Below are positions 24,989 to 33,852 of a stretch of 64,000 nucleotides of DNA, in pieces (within the stretch, counting starts at the first letter, position 1; each line of letters starts with the position of its first letter). The notes beneath the pieces are model-generated. The model saw only the letters and a list, made by a program, of their open reading frames with translations, was not told the origin of the DNA and made no database searches. Both the position numbers and the translations under genes were made by a program. Origin of the DNA: Brevundimonas vitisensis (GTDB taxonomy: Bacteria > Pseudomonadota > Alphaproteobacteria > Caulobacterales > Caulobacteraceae); the NCBI RefSeq assembly GCF_016656965.1, contig NZ_CP067977.1, positions 2,380,501 to 2,444,500 on the forward strand. The letters run 5' to 3'.

Positions 24989-26209
24989 TCAGTCGCGCCC
25001 TGCAAACTGGGCATCAAACCGACGACGATCGGCCGGGTGAAGGCCTTCACGCGCGCGTTCGGCCGCCTCCAGCGCCAGCGACCGGGCTGCGTCCGATACC
25101 GCCGATTGGCACGCCGCGAGCGACTGCAACCCCTTCTGCACCCGGATCGCCACGATCGGATCGTCCAGGCCATAGCGGATGATGGGGCCGAACACGTCCT
25201 GAATCAGGACCTGCGGGTCGAGGCTCGGCCGGGTGACCCTGTCGTTCTGAGCATTGGCGTCCGCTTCCGGATCGGCCCGGCGTGCCCAGTTGTCGAGAAG
25301 GCGCACCGCTACCCCGGCCACCTCCGCCGCCGTCCCCGGATCGTTGATGCCTGGAGACAGGGCCCGCGCCGCAATCTCGCCCAGGACGATCAGGCCGAAG
25401 CGAGGATCCTGATCGAAGGTCCGCGTCCGCGCGATTGAAAACGCCGACTGCAAGGTCTCCGTCGTCTTCTCGTCCGGCTTGCCGAAACTGATCCGCCCCA
25501 AGGGCTCCCCGCGGCGGCGAAAGCTGCCGACCGGGGCCAGGATTTCGATGCGTCCATCCTTTTCTTCGGCGAGACGCTGAAGATGGGGCAGGTCGATGTT
25601 CTGGATGTAGCCGGTCGCGGGCGCCTCAAAGATTTCACCCTCGACGGGCGGGGGTGCCGGCGTCGGCGGCTGCGAAGCCAGACAGTCTGCGGTGCGCTGT
25701 TCGACCAGTTCGATCATGTGGCCCACCCGGGCCAGGTTCGACAGACGGCTCATCCAGGCCAGCAGGCGAAACGCGACCAGGCAGACGACAGCCAGACTGG
25801 TCAGATAAAGAACGGCGCGTCCTTCGGCCCCATAAAAGCGGGCGTGAATGGCCGTGACCGCGACCACGGCATAGAGAAAGGCCCCGACGAAGGTGGCCAG
25901 CGCCTTTTGCGTCGATTCATCGGAGGTGATCAGTACCGCGACGCGAGGTGAAGCCGCCTGCGACACGGCGGTATAGGCGCTGACCCACGCCCCCAGGGAA
26001 AAGGTCGCCACCGCCAGAAGGCTGGAGGCCAGAATGGTCAGAATGGCCTCGACGGACTCTCCCCCAAGCCGGTCCGCGACTTCGCGCGGGACCAGGGGGG
26101 CCACCAGTGCAGCGGTCAAGGCCGCCGCAACGCCAAAGCCAGCATATAGCCCGGCCCGAAACCAGATCTGGGTGCTGAGCACCCGCCAATAATATCGCCA
26201 GCGGTTCAT
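24989..26209 (-). CDS. DUF2254 family membrane protein
   Basis: A 406-residue protein matching the DUF2254 layout: N-terminal 'IWFRAGLYAGFGVAAALTAALVAPLV' segment, further transmembrane helices to about residue 165 (four in all), and a soluble C-terminal domain with 'GFIQNID'-like 'GYIQNIDLPHLQRLAEE' and 'LIVLGEIAARALSPGINDPGTA'. Function is unknown in the family; it is often thought to be channel-like. It is divergent from the DHS-like gene. Confidence 0.88.
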   Translation of the reverse strand: MNRWRYYWRVLSTQIWFRAGLYAGFGVAAALTAALVAPLVPREVADRLGGESVEAILTILASSLLAVATFSLGAWVSAYTAVSQAASPRVAVLITSDESTQKALATFVGAFLYAVVAVTAIHARFYGAEGRAVLYLTSLAVVCLVAFRLLAWMSRLSNLARVGHMIELVEQRTADCLASQPPTPAPPPVEGEIFEAPATGYIQNIDLPHLQRLAEEKDGRIEILAPVGSFRRRGEPLGRISFGKPDEKTTETLQSAFSIARTRTFDQDPRFGLIVLGEIAARALSPGINDPGTAAEVAGVAVRLLDNWARRADPEADANAQNDRVTRPSLDPQVLIQDVFGPIIRYGLDDPIVAIRVQKGLQSLAACQSAVSDAARSLALEAAERAREGLHPADRRRFDAQFAGRD

Positions 26210-26242
26210 GAGGCCCCCTTAGTCTGGTCCAGAAGGCGTCAC

Positions 26243-26317
26243 ATGGCGTCCTGTTCCGGTAAAGGTTGGCTTTGGTGGCTTCGCTGCTTGAATCTCGCCG
26301 CTTTCGCACCCTATTAG
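26243..26317 (+). CDS. Possible 24-residue leader peptide upstream of the DHS-like gene
   Basis: An ATG with AAGG six bases upstream opens a 24-codon frame rich in Trp, Leu, Cys and Arg, ending 78 bases before the DHS-like ATG. Leader peptides regulate some polyamine genes in other bacteria, but a candidate promoter (TTGAAT at 26294, TATTAG at 26312) lies inside it, so it may not be transcribed at all. Confidence 0.2.
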   Translation: MASCSGKGWLWWLRCLNLAAFAPY

Positions 26318-26395
26318 GCGCCTCCCGGCGGTCGCTCCGTCCCGACCGGGTCCTTGTGGATCGACGGGCGCTCAAACCAAAGGGAAACCCTTGCA

Positions 26396-27448
26396 ATGAA
26401 CGCTCCCGTTCAAAAGAATACCAAGGCCGAGCTGCTTCAGAACGTCGTCGAACACATCGATATCACGTCCTTCGACGCGCGCCCGATCATCGACAGCATG
26501 CGCAAGATGTCGTTCTCGAGCCGGGACACCGCCCGCGCTGCCGACATCTTCAACATGGCGCTCGAGGACAAGGACTGCTCGCCCTGGCTGATCCTGGCCG
26601 GTTCGACCTCCGCCGGCGGCTGCATGCATGTGTACCGCGACATGGTGAAGTTCGGCATGATCGACGCCGTGGTCGCCACCGGCGCCTCCATCGTCGACAT
26701 GGATTTCTTCGAGGCCCTGGGCTTCAAACACTATCAGGCCGCTGGCGAGGTGGACGACAACGTCCTGCGCGACAACTACATCGACCGGATCTACGACACC
26801 TATATCGACGAGGAAGAGCTCCAGGCCTGCGACCACACCATCCTGGAAATCTGCAACCGGCTGGAGCCGCGCGGCTATTCCAGCCGTGAGTTCATCTGGG
26901 AAATGGGCAAGTGGCTGTCGGAGGGCAACGCCAAGAAGCCCGGCAGCCTGATCCAGACCGCCTATGAAGAAGGCGTGCCGATCTTCTGCCCGGCCTTCGT
27001 CGACTCCTCGGCCGGCTTCGGCCTGGTCAAGCACCAGAAGGAGCGGATGGCCGAGGGCAAGCCCTATCTGATGATCGACGCGGTCGCCGACTTCCGCGAA
27101 CTGACCGACATCAAGATCGCGGCGGGCGTGACCGGCCTGTTCATGGTCGGCGGCGGGGTGCCCAAGAACTTTGCCCAGGACACGGTCGTCTGCGCCGAGA
27201 TCCTGGGGATCGAAGCCGAGATGCACCGCTATGCGGTCCAGATCACGGTCGCCGACGTCCGCGACGGTGCCTGCTCGTCCTCGACGCTGAAAGAAGCCGC
27301 CTCCTGGGGCAAGGTCCAGACCACGCACGAGCAGATGGTCTTTGCCGAAGCGACCACGGTCGTGCCGCTGATCGGATCGGACGCCTATCACCGCGGCACC
27401 TGGAAGAACCGCGACAAGCGCCGCTGGGCCAAGCTGTTCGGCAAATAG
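26396..27448 (+). CDS. Deoxyhypusine-synthase-like enzyme, probable homospermidine synthase
   Basis: A 350-residue NAD-dependent enzyme of the deoxyhypusine synthase family. The NAD-site motif 'GGGVPKNFAQDT' and the catalytic lysine in 'ASWGKV' (Lys306, equivalent to human Lys329) are present, as is 'SSAGFG'. Bacteria lack eIF5A, and bacterial DHS-like proteins have been shown to make homospermidine from putrescine and spermidine or another putrescine, so that role is the best inference. ATG 26396 follows AGGGAAA. It fits with the decarboxylase gene nearby and the aguAB genes in the same window. Confidence 0.88.
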   Translation: MNAPVQKNTKAELLQNVVEHIDITSFDARPIIDSMRKMSFSSRDTARAADIFNMALEDKDCSPWLILAGSTSAGGCMHVYRDMVKFGMIDAVVATGASIVDMDFFEALGFKHYQAAGEVDDNVLRDNYIDRIYDTYIDEEELQACDHTILEICNRLEPRGYSSREFIWEMGKWLSEGNAKKPGSLIQTAYEEGVPIFCPAFVDSSAGFGLVKHQKERMAEGKPYLMIDAVADFRELTDIKIAAGVTGLFMVGGGVPKNFAQDTVVCAEILGIEAEMHRYAVQITVADVRDGACSSSTLKEAASWGKVQTTHEQMVFAEATTVVPLIGSDAYHRGTWKNRDKRRWAKLFGK

Positions 27449-27490
27449 GCGCAGGATGCGGCGCGGACCGACTTGTCGTAATCTGATCCG

Positions 27491-28537
27491 ATGAGTTCGT
27501 TCGCGCCTCACCGCCTGTCGGTCGCCCCGATGATGGACTGGACCGACCGGCATTGCCGGGCGTTCCACCGTGCGCTGTCGGGGCGCGCCCTGCTTTATAC
27601 CGAGATGGTCACGGCACCCGCCGTCATTCACGGCGATCGCGAGCGGTTGCTGGGCTTTGACGGCTGTGAGCATCCCGTTGCCCTGCAACTGGGCGGGTCG
27701 GACCCGGACCAGTTGGCCCAGGCGGCCCGGATCGGGGCGTCCTTTGGCTATGATGAGATCAATCTGAACGTCGGCTGCCCGTCCGATCGGGTTCAGTCCG
27801 GCCGGTTCGGTGCCTGTCTGATGCGCGAGCCGGAACTGGTCGCCGACTGCATGGCGGCCATCGCCGGGGCGGTGGATGTTCCTGCAACCGTCAAATGCCG
27901 GATCGGCGTGGACGATCAGGACCCGCAGCTTTCCCTGTTCGCCACGGTCGATGCCTGTGCGGCGGTCGGCGTGACGACCTTCGTCGTCCATGCGCGCAAG
28001 GCCTGGCTGCAGGGCCTGTCGCCCAAGGAGAACCGGGACGTGCCCCCGCTGGACTATGCCTTGGTCCGCCAGCTGAAGCGCGAGCGCCCGCATCTGACCA
28101 TCGTCATCAACGGCGGCATTACCTCGCTTGAAGCCGTAGACGCCCATCTGGACGATGCGGACGGCGTCCAGCTGGACGGGGTCATGCTGGGCCGCGCGGC
28201 CTATCACGAACCGGCTTTGCTGGGGCAGGTCGATCGGCGCGTGTTCGGAGAGGCGACGCCGGACGTCGATCCGTATCAGGCCATTGAACGCTACAAACCC
28301 TATATGGCCGCGCGTCTGGCTGAGGGATGGGGTCTGCACGCCATGACCCGTCACATGCTGGGTCTGATGCACGGACGGCCCGGGGCGCGCAGCTTCCGCC
28401 GCATCCTGACGGTCGAGGCATGTCAGCCGGGCGCGGGTCTGGAGGTCGTCGACCGGGCCGTGGAAGCCGTGCGCGAAGCCGAGGCCCGGCTGGGACGGGA
28501 TCCTGTCGAAACCGATTCCGTCGGACGGGCCGCCTGA
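27491..28537 (+). CDS. dusA: tRNA dihydrouridine(20/20a) synthase
   Basis: An FMN enzyme reducing uridine 20/20a of tRNA. The 348 residues include 'SVAPMMDWTDRHCRAF' (FMN-binding start), 'EINLNVGCPSDRVQSGRFGACLM' with the catalytic Cys, 'VKCRIGVDDQD' (DusA type) and 'VVHARKAWLQGLSPKENR', which is diagnostic for DusA. Complete. It is 42 bases after the DHS-like gene, possibly co-transcribed. Confidence 0.96.
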   Translation: MSSFAPHRLSVAPMMDWTDRHCRAFHRALSGRALLYTEMVTAPAVIHGDRERLLGFDGCEHPVALQLGGSDPDQLAQAARIGASFGYDEINLNVGCPSDRVQSGRFGACLMREPELVADCMAAIAGAVDVPATVKCRIGVDDQDPQLSLFATVDACAAVGVTTFVVHARKAWLQGLSPKENRDVPPLDYALVRQLKRERPHLTIVINGGITSLEAVDAHLDDADGVQLDGVMLGRAAYHEPALLGQVDRRVFGEATPDVDPYQAIERYKPYMAARLAEGWGLHAMTRHMLGLMHGRPGARSFRRILTVEACQPGAGLEVVDRAVEAVREAEARLGRDPVETDSVGRAA

Positions 28538-28578
28538 CCGCCCTGACCCTTTCCGACGCGCTGGTCCTGCTGGCGGCT

Positions 28579-29358
28579 ATGGCCGGGGCAGGGGTGTTTG
28601 CGGGCGTCATCGCCGGACTGTTCGGCGTCGGGGGCGGGACGGTCATCGTGCCGGTGCTGTTCTATGCCTTCGAGGTTCTGGGCGTCGGCGGCGAGAGCAA
28701 TCTGCATGTGGCGGTCGGCTCGTCCCTGCTGACCATCGTCGCGACTTCGTGGCGCTCGCTGGCGGCCCATCGTCAGCACGGTGCCGTGGACGAGGCGGTG
28801 CTGAAAACCTGGATCCCCTGGGTGGGTTTCGGGGCTCTGGTCGGGGCCTTCGTCGCCGGGATCACCTCGATGGAGGGTCTGGCCATCGTCTATGGCATCT
28901 GCCTGGCCCTGATCGCGGCGCAGATGGGGCTGTTGCCCGAGCGTATTACTCTCCGGTCCGACCTGCCTCAGGGCTGGGGCCGGCGCGGGGCGGGGACCGG
29001 CATCGGTCTGCTGTCGGCCATGATGGGGATCGGCGGCGGCAGCTTCGGCGGCATGCTGATGACCCTGTGCGGCAGGCCTATCCATCAGGCCGTGGCGACG
29101 GCCTCCGGTTTCGGCATGGCGATCGGGGCGGCTGCGACGGTTGGCTTCGTGATCTTCGGCTGGGACGCGCCGGGACGGCCGCCGTTGTCGCTGGGTTACG
29201 TGAACCTGCCAGCAGCCTTGATCATGGGGGTGCTGACGGCCCTGACGGCACCGTTCGGCGCGCGTCTGGCCCATCGGCTGGATCGGCGCGTGCTGCGCAA
29301 GGCCTTTGCTTTTTATCTGCTGCTGACCGCCCTGTCGGTGGTGCTGAAGGCGCTCTAG
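28579..29358 (+). CDS. TSUP family (TauE/SafE) sulfite/organosulfur exporter-like permease
   Basis: A membrane protein with about eight helices and the two TSUP half-motifs 'GLFGVGGGTVIVPVL' and 'AMMGIGGGSFGGMLM'. Members export sulfite, sulfoacetate or other small anions. The ATG at 28579 gives 259 residues but begins inside the first helix; the frame stays open back through the dusA stop (LTALTLSDALVLLAA...) with no ATG, GTG or TTG, so the true start may be a non-standard CTG near 28539. Its stop overlaps the end of the convergent protease gene by four bases. Confidence 0.85.
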   Translation: MAGAGVFAGVIAGLFGVGGGTVIVPVLFYAFEVLGVGGESNLHVAVGSSLLTIVATSWRSLAAHRQHGAVDEAVLKTWIPWVGFGALVGAFVAGITSMEGLAIVYGICLALIAAQMGLLPERITLRSDLPQGWGRRGAGTGIGLLSAMMGIGGGSFGGMLMTLCGRPIHQAVATASGFGMAIGAAATVGFVIFGWDAPGRPPLSLGYVNLPAALIMGVLTALTAPFGARLAHRLDRRVLRKAFAFYLLLTALSVVLKAL

Positions 29359-29867
29359 GGCCGCAGGGTCAGGCCGGTCGGCGTGGCCTCGAAACGCGAC
29401 AGCCGCCCCAGATAGCTCATGCCCAGTAGCGAATGGGGCAGGCCTTCCTGGACCACCAGGGCCTGGACGGCATCTACCCGAGCCCCGGCCACGGCGACGC
29501 TGGCCAGTTCGATCGGCGCGGCTGGGACGGTGCCCGACGCCGTCTGGACCGATCCCGTGAAATCGCTGTCCGTCAGCGGGAAGCCCAGGCGAGCCGCATC
29601 GGCACGGGTCAGGGCGACGACACTGGCCCCAGTGTCGACCATGACGCGGACAGCCCGGCCGTCGATTTCGGCCTCGGCCCAGAAATGGCCGTCGGCGGAC
29701 TTGATGATCTGGGCCGCGCTGCCGTGGGCCGTCGCGACCATCGGAGCCATCGTCGCCGCCTGCGCCTCGCCCCGGTCGCCCAGTCGGTTCAGCCACAGGG
29801 CAGTGGTCAGAGCCGAGGCCACGGCCAGGGTCATGACGAAGGCGGACGAGGCATCGAAACGGATCAT
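29355..29867 (-). CDS. Membrane-anchored retropepsin-like aspartic protease
   Basis: A 170-residue protein with one N-terminal transmembrane segment ('FVMTLAVASALTTALWL') and one aspartyl-protease half-domain: 'VMVDTGASVVALT' holds the catalytic Asp, and 'LLGMSYLGRLSRF' is the family's closing motif. Such clan AA proteins (TIGR02281 type, common in alphaproteobacteria) act as dimers, presumably in the periplasm. The ATG at 29867 begins the hydrophobic anchor. Confidence 0.88.
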   Translation of the reverse strand: MIRFDASSAFVMTLAVASALTTALWLNRLGDRGEAQAATMAPMVATAHGSAAQIIKSADGHFWAEAEIDGRAVRVMVDTGASVVALTRADAARLGFPLTDSDFTGSVQTASGTVPAAPIELASVAVAGARVDAVQALVVQEGLPHSLLGMSYLGRLSRFEATPTGLTLRP

Positions 29868-29964
29868 GAGCAGCACACACGCGACTGAAGGCTGCTTCTG
29901 CGGCCCGAAGCGACCCTGGCACGCACCGATTGGGATCGGGTGAATCGGCGTGGCTGATGAAGGG

Positions 29965-30174
29965 TTAAGTCCTCTGGGGCCCGCCCTCCAACTTGGCGGG
30001 ATCAATCTGATCACGCCGCGCCGGAAGCTCCGCCATGACTGCAGCGCGCTCGTCAGCGGTCATGCTGCTCCAACTGCCGATTTCGGTCAGGCTGCGAAGG
30101 CACCCCAGACACAGGCCGGTCGCGCCGTCCACGATGCAGACCTTGATGCAGGGCGTGACCACTGCGCGCGGCAC
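29965..30174 (-). CDS. DUF1289 domain protein
   Basis: A 69-residue protein with the DUF1289 cysteine pattern: 'TPCIKVCIVDGATGLCLGCLRSLTEIGSW'. Four cysteines in a CX4C-X8-CX2C arrangement suggest bound metal or an Fe-S centre. Small, cytoplasmic, function unknown in the family. It is divergent from the mini-ORF chain at 30261. Confidence 0.9.
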   Translation of the reverse strand: MPRAVVTPCIKVCIVDGATGLCLGCLRSLTEIGSWSSMTADERAAVMAELPARRDQIDPAKLEGGPQRT

Positions 30175-30260
30175 AGCGGACAGGTCGATCGGTCTTTTCG
30201 GCGACGGTTCGATAACAAATGCTCCGGTAGCGGATCAAAAAACTTGCAAATCCCGGCCGA

Positions 30261-30364
30261 ATGAGCGACAAGGAGGACGACGCGAAACGACTATGACGGT
30301 GAGATTCCCGAACAGCACGACGCGTCTCTTTTCATCGTTCACGCGAAAGGAGACGCCAAGATGA
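30261..30364 (+). CDS. Two chained mini-ORFs upstream of the 51-residue gene
   Basis: An 11-codon frame (30261-30296) is followed by a 23-codon frame (30293-30364). The stop of each overlaps the next ATG (ATGA at 30293 and at 30361). AGGAGG lies at 30271-30276 inside the first. The second peptide is Ser/Thr/Arg-rich. They may be leader peptides coupled to the 51-residue gene; expression is unproven. Confidence 0.25.
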
Positions 30365-30516
30365 ACGACAAGGAGCGCAACCTCCAGCACGCCATGATGT
30401 CCTTTGCCCTGTGGGGCGGGATGCTGGTCAATCCACGATCCACGCGCGGCAACGGCCCCGTGGTCAGCCACCCGTCGAACTTCGTGCCCTGGACCCTTCG
30501 CAAGCCCCGGGACTGA
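30361..30516 (+). CDS. 51-residue hypothetical protein
   Basis: A short ORF with a very good ribosome site (AAAGGAG, eight bases before ATG). The peptide has a charged N-terminus, a Met-rich hydrophobic patch (MMSFALWGGMLVNP) and a basic Pro-rich end. No family recognised. It is the last member of a chain of overlapping mini-ORFs. Codon choice is GC-rich like its neighbours. Confidence 0.45.
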   Translation: MNDKERNLQHAMMSFALWGGMLVNPRSTRGNGPVVSHPSNFVPWTLRKPRD

Positions 30517-30576
30517 AACCGAAGTCGCGACAAGAGGCGCTTCGCTCCGGCACAATTTCAATCTAGTGTCCGGCGC

Positions 30577-31170
30577 ATGACTCATCTGCGCCCCATGCTT
30601 GCGATCGCTGTTGTGCTGGCTCTCGGTGCCTGTGGAGAGTCGCCGCCGCCGCCGGCGGATGCACCGGCCGAAACGACGACCGAGCCAGCGACGCCTTCGA
30701 CGGAGACACCGACCTCGGCGACCACGACGCCCACTGCCTTGGACGCCGAGGGTCTTCGTCTGGTCTCCCCGACCGGTTCCACCCTCCTCATTGCCTTCGG
30801 CCAGCCCGCCAAGGCGGCGAACGAAGCCCTGACCGCTGGCCGCGGGGCCCCGGCTCAGCAGGGGTTGAACAGCGAGTGCGGGGCCGGACCCCTGGTCTAT
30901 GTCGGGTGGTCGGACGGCCTGACCGCCTATTTCCAGAATGACGCGTTCGCGGGTTGGGCCGTCAATGCCGCCGGTCCCACCACCATGAGCGGCATCGGCG
31001 TCGGCTCGACCCGAGCCGAAATGGAAGACGTCTATGCTGGCGTGACGGTCAGCGAGACCACCCTGGGCCAGGAATTCGCCGCCGGGCAGCTTTACGGCAT
31101 CCTGGACGGGCCGGGGCCGCAGGCAAAAATCACGGCCCTTTGGTCGGGAGTGAGCTGCAATTTCCGCTGA
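30577..31170 (+). CDS. Putative lipoprotein with Pro/Thr-rich linker
   Basis: A 197-residue protein with lipobox 'LALGACGE', then a Pro/Thr/Ala/Glu linker (about 22-60), then a folded domain with two Cys ('SECGAGPL', 'SGVSCNF') likely to form a disulfide. The motif 'GIGVGSTRAEMEDVY' resembles repeats of small periplasmic proteins in which a Gly-rich turn precedes a helix. Function unknown. The next gene begins 37 bases downstream. Confidence 0.75.
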   Translation: MTHLRPMLAIAVVLALGACGESPPPPADAPAETTTEPATPSTETPTSATTTPTALDAEGLRLVSPTGSTLLIAFGQPAKAANEALTAGRGAPAQQGLNSECGAGPLVYVGWSDGLTAYFQNDAFAGWAVNAAGPTTMSGIGVGSTRAEMEDVYAGVTVSETTLGQEFAAGQLYGILDGPGPQAKITALWSGVSCNFR

Positions 31171-31207
31171 ATTCCATCCGAACACGGCGGCCGAGGCCTT
31201 TGGAACC

Positions 31208-31633
31208 TTGTCCGGGCGTGACCTGCTTCAGGCGATCATCGAGGGCCGTCTGCCGCCGGTCGCCATGGGCCTGACGCTGACCTATGGACTGGTCGAGGTC
31301 GGTGACGGCATGGCCGTATTCGAGGGGCAGACGGGGCCGCATCTGCTGAACCCCGCCGGAACGGTCCACGGGGGCTGGGCCCTGGCCCTCATTGACAGCG
31401 CCACGGCCTGTGCGGCGCACTCCACCCTGCCCGCCGGGGTCGGCTACACGACCCTATCCACCACGGGCAACCTTACCCGACCGATCCTGGTGGATACCGG
31501 CCGCGTGCGGTGCGAGGGCCGCGTCATCAATGCCGGCCGGCAGATCATCACGACGGAGGCGACGGTGCGTGACACGGGTGGGCGTCTGCTGGCCCACGGT
31601 ACCTCGACGGTCATGGTGCTGAAGCCCCGCTGA
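31208..31633 (+). CDS. PaaI-family hotdog thioesterase
   Basis: A 141-residue acyl-CoA thioesterase. The hotdog signature 'NPAGTVHGGWALALIDSATACAAHS' (the HGG region with the downstream Asp) and 'LSTTGNLTRPI' identify the PaaI/YdiI group. Normal length. The only usual start codon is TTG 31208; the frame is open further upstream to about 31154 but has no better start. It hydrolyses aryl or medium-chain acyl-CoAs; the substrate is unknown. Confidence 0.88.
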   Translation: MSGRDLLQAIIEGRLPPVAMGLTLTYGLVEVGDGMAVFEGQTGPHLLNPAGTVHGGWALALIDSATACAAHSTLPAGVGYTTLSTTGNLTRPILVDTGRVRCEGRVINAGRQIITTEATVRDTGGRLLAHGTSTVMVLKPR

Positions 31634-31689
31634 AACCCTGCGTTAATCGAACGGGCGCAGCCTGATGTCTTCCCTCCGGGAGACGCACG

Positions 31690-32067
31690 ATGTCGACCAT
31701 CCAGACCAGCAGCTACCGCCGCCAGCGCGACCATTTCGAGCCGCAGGATAACGATCCCCACGAACAGCGCCGCCTGCGCGGCCTGATGGAACAGATCGAC
31801 TACACCGCCTTCGTCTCGAACCGGGAAGTCATCGGCCATATGCTGGCCCAGGCGGACACCGCCAGTTTCCAGAAACTGGCCGTGCTGACCGCCACGGCCC
31901 GCGCCAAATGGGCAGCAGAGGCCCTGCGCCTGGCCGAGTCCGGATCGCCCGTCACGCCGGATCAGACCGCCCGCCTGACAGCGCAACGCACCGCCTATGA
32001 GGAACTGGCCGAAGCCTATGAAGCCCTGCGCCGCATGGTCGAGCGCGGCTATCTGACCATGAAATAG
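31690..32067 (+). CDS. Helical hypothetical protein
   Basis: A 125-residue protein with no signal or membrane segment, mostly predicted helix, rich in Ala, Glu and Arg. GGGAGACG precedes the ATG. Nothing in the sequence points to a function. It converges on the proline-rich membrane protein gene (eight bases between stops). Confidence 0.7.
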   Translation: MSTIQTSSYRRQRDHFEPQDNDPHEQRRLRGLMEQIDYTAFVSNREVIGHMLAQADTASFQKLAVLTATARAKWAAEALRLAESGSPVTPDQTARLTAQRTAYEELAEAYEALRRMVERGYLTMK

Positions 32068-32075
32068 AGACGGCG

Positions 32076-32981
32076 TCAGTCCAGGGGCTGGGGCCGCGTC
32101 AGCACCGGCGCGTCGGGGTCGCTGGTGGGACGTTCGGCGGTCGTCGGCGCTGGACCGGCGGGAACCGGGGCCGGTTCGATCAACGGAGCCGTGTCGATCT
32201 GCGGTACCGCAACGACCGGAGACGGGGTCGCCTCTGACGGCACCGGCGCGGGGGTGGTGCGCCGGGCCGGTTGCACGCTCGAGACCGCTGGCGCTTCACG
32301 GACCGGCTGCGAGGCGGCCTCCACCGGCACCGTGGTCTCGGCGACGGGGGCCTGGCGCTCGACGACGGCATCCACACGGACAGGCGCGGGCGGGGCAGGA
32401 GCCTCAACCCTTGCTTCCGCCGGGGCAGTCGTGCTGGGCGCATCCTCATTCCGGGTCAGGGTCCAGACCCCTGCGACGACGGCAACCGAAGCGGCCAGTC
32501 CGGCCCCGACCATCAGCGGAAGGCGTGAGGTCCGCCGGGACTTTTCGGACGCCGCAGCGCTGACCGGGCGGATCGGCTGCGGTGCCTCCGGTGCCGCGAC
32601 TTCTGCTGCATCGGGTTCAGGCAGGGCCCGCACGGTCATGTCATGCATCGACGGGGGCGGGACCGGTGCGCGCTCGGGCTTTTGCTCGGCGGGCAGCGCT
32701 GGCGGCTGGGCCCGGAATACGGCGGGAACCGGGGCGGCCGGCTGAGCCTGAGGACGCGGCCGGGGAGCCTGGGGGATCAGCGAACCGTTCAATATGCCGC
32801 CCCCCGCTGGGCGAGGTGCGACGGGCCGGGTCGCCGCGGCCTGTGGCGGCAACGGCTTTGGCAACTCAGGCAAAGGCGGAAGGGTCCCGCCGCTGGGCAG
32901 GGGGCCAGCGCGGAACACCGGCTTGGGCAGGCTGGACCACTGAACCTGGCGGCGGAAGGGCTGGGGGGCGTCGGTGGACAT
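32076..32981 (-). CDS. Proline-rich single-pass membrane protein
   Basis: A 301-residue protein. The first about 150 residues are Pro/Ala/Arg-rich and lack a signal peptide. One transmembrane helix ('LPLMVGAGLAASVAVVAGVWTL') follows a basic stretch, then a long Ala/Pro/Val/Glu tail. This type-II topology with a low-complexity periplasmic tail resembles TonB/FtsN-like envelope-spanning proteins, but the C-terminus shows no TonB or SPOR domain. ATG 32981 is preferred to GTG 32987. The same architecture occurs at 37783. Confidence 0.7.
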   Translation of the reverse strand: MSTDAPQPFRRQVQWSSLPKPVFRAGPLPSGGTLPPLPELPKPLPPQAAATRPVAPRPAGGGILNGSLIPQAPRPRPQAQPAAPVPAVFRAQPPALPAEQKPERAPVPPPSMHDMTVRALPEPDAAEVAAPEAPQPIRPVSAAASEKSRRTSRLPLMVGAGLAASVAVVAGVWTLTRNEDAPSTTAPAEARVEAPAPPAPVRVDAVVERQAPVAETTVPVEAASQPVREAPAVSSVQPARRTTPAPVPSEATPSPVVAVPQIDTAPLIEPAPVPAGPAPTTAERPTSDPDAPVLTRPQPLD

Positions 32982-33081
32982 GAACACTCCCGCGCTGCAA
33001 CGGGCAGCGCGCTTCAGGATAAGCGAAGAGCCGCCAGACTGTTCCGCGACCGGGGCGGTTTCGTGGCCCCCCGCCTATGGA

Positions 33082-33852
33082 TCAGGACTTCAGCCGATAT
33101 CCGGTGCGGAACATCCAGGTCACGATCGCCAGGCAGATGAAGAAAAAGCCCAGCGTCGCCGCCAGGCTGACGCCAATGCCCACGTCCGACGTTCCGTAGA
33201 AGGCCCAGCGGAAGCCCGAGATCAGATAGACGACCGGGTTGAACAGGGTCACCGTCCGCCAGGCGTCGGGCAGCATGTCGATCGAATAGAAAGACCCGCC
33301 CAGGAAGGTCAGAGGCGTCACGACCAGCATGGGGATCATCTGCAACTGCTCGAACCCATTGGCCCAGATGCCGATGATGAAGCCGAACAGGCTGAAGGTC
33401 ACCGAGATCAGGATCAGGAAGGCCAGCATCCAGAAGGGATGCAGGATCTGCAACGGCACGAAGAAAGCGGCCGTGGCCAGGATGATCAGGCCCAGGATCG
33501 CCGATTTGGTCGCCGCTGCTCCCACATAGGCCAGCACGATCTCGAACGGCGAGACCGGTGCGCTTAGCAGCTCATAGATGGTGCCGGTAAATTTCGGGAA
33601 GTAGATGCCGAAACTGGCGTTGAAGATCGACTGGGTGAACAGGCTGAGCATGATCAGTCCCGGCACGATGAAGGCCCCGTACGGGATGCCGTCGATCTCG
33701 GTCATGGCCGATCCGATGGCCGAGCCGAACACCACGAAATAGAGCGCGGTGGTGATGACGGGCGTGACGATCGACTGCCAGACCGTGCGCAGGGCGCGCG
33801 CCATCTCGAACCGATAGATGGCCCATACGCCGTAACCGTTGAAGCTCATCAC
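33082..33852 (-). CDS. ABC-2 type exporter permease
   Basis: A 256-residue membrane protein with six hydrophobic segments. The ABC-2 motifs 'GSAIGSAM...[16 protein letters not shown]' and '[19 protein letters not shown]' are diagnostic. Co-translated with the ATPase upstream through a four-base overlap (33849-33852). It exports a lipid, glycan or drug; the sequence is closest in style to the YadH permease. Confidence 0.92.
   Translation of the reverse strand: MMSFNGYGVWAIYRFEMARALRTVWQSIVTPVITTALYFVVFGSAIGSAMTEIDGIPYGAFIVPGLIMLSLFTQSIFNASFGIYFPKFTGTIYELLSAPVSPFEIVLAYVGAAATKSAILGLIILATAAFFVPLQILHPFWMLAFLILISVTFSLFGFIIGIWANGFEQLQMIPMLVVTPLTFLGGSFYSIDMLPDAWRTVTLFNPVVYLISGFRWAFYGTSDVGIGVSLAATLGFFFICLAIVTWMFRTGYRLKS

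Noticed and set aside
26372..28372. A 666-codon antisense frame over the DHS-like gene and dusA
   Set aside because: It mirrors the codon pattern of two well-supported genes on the other strand and has no domain of its own.
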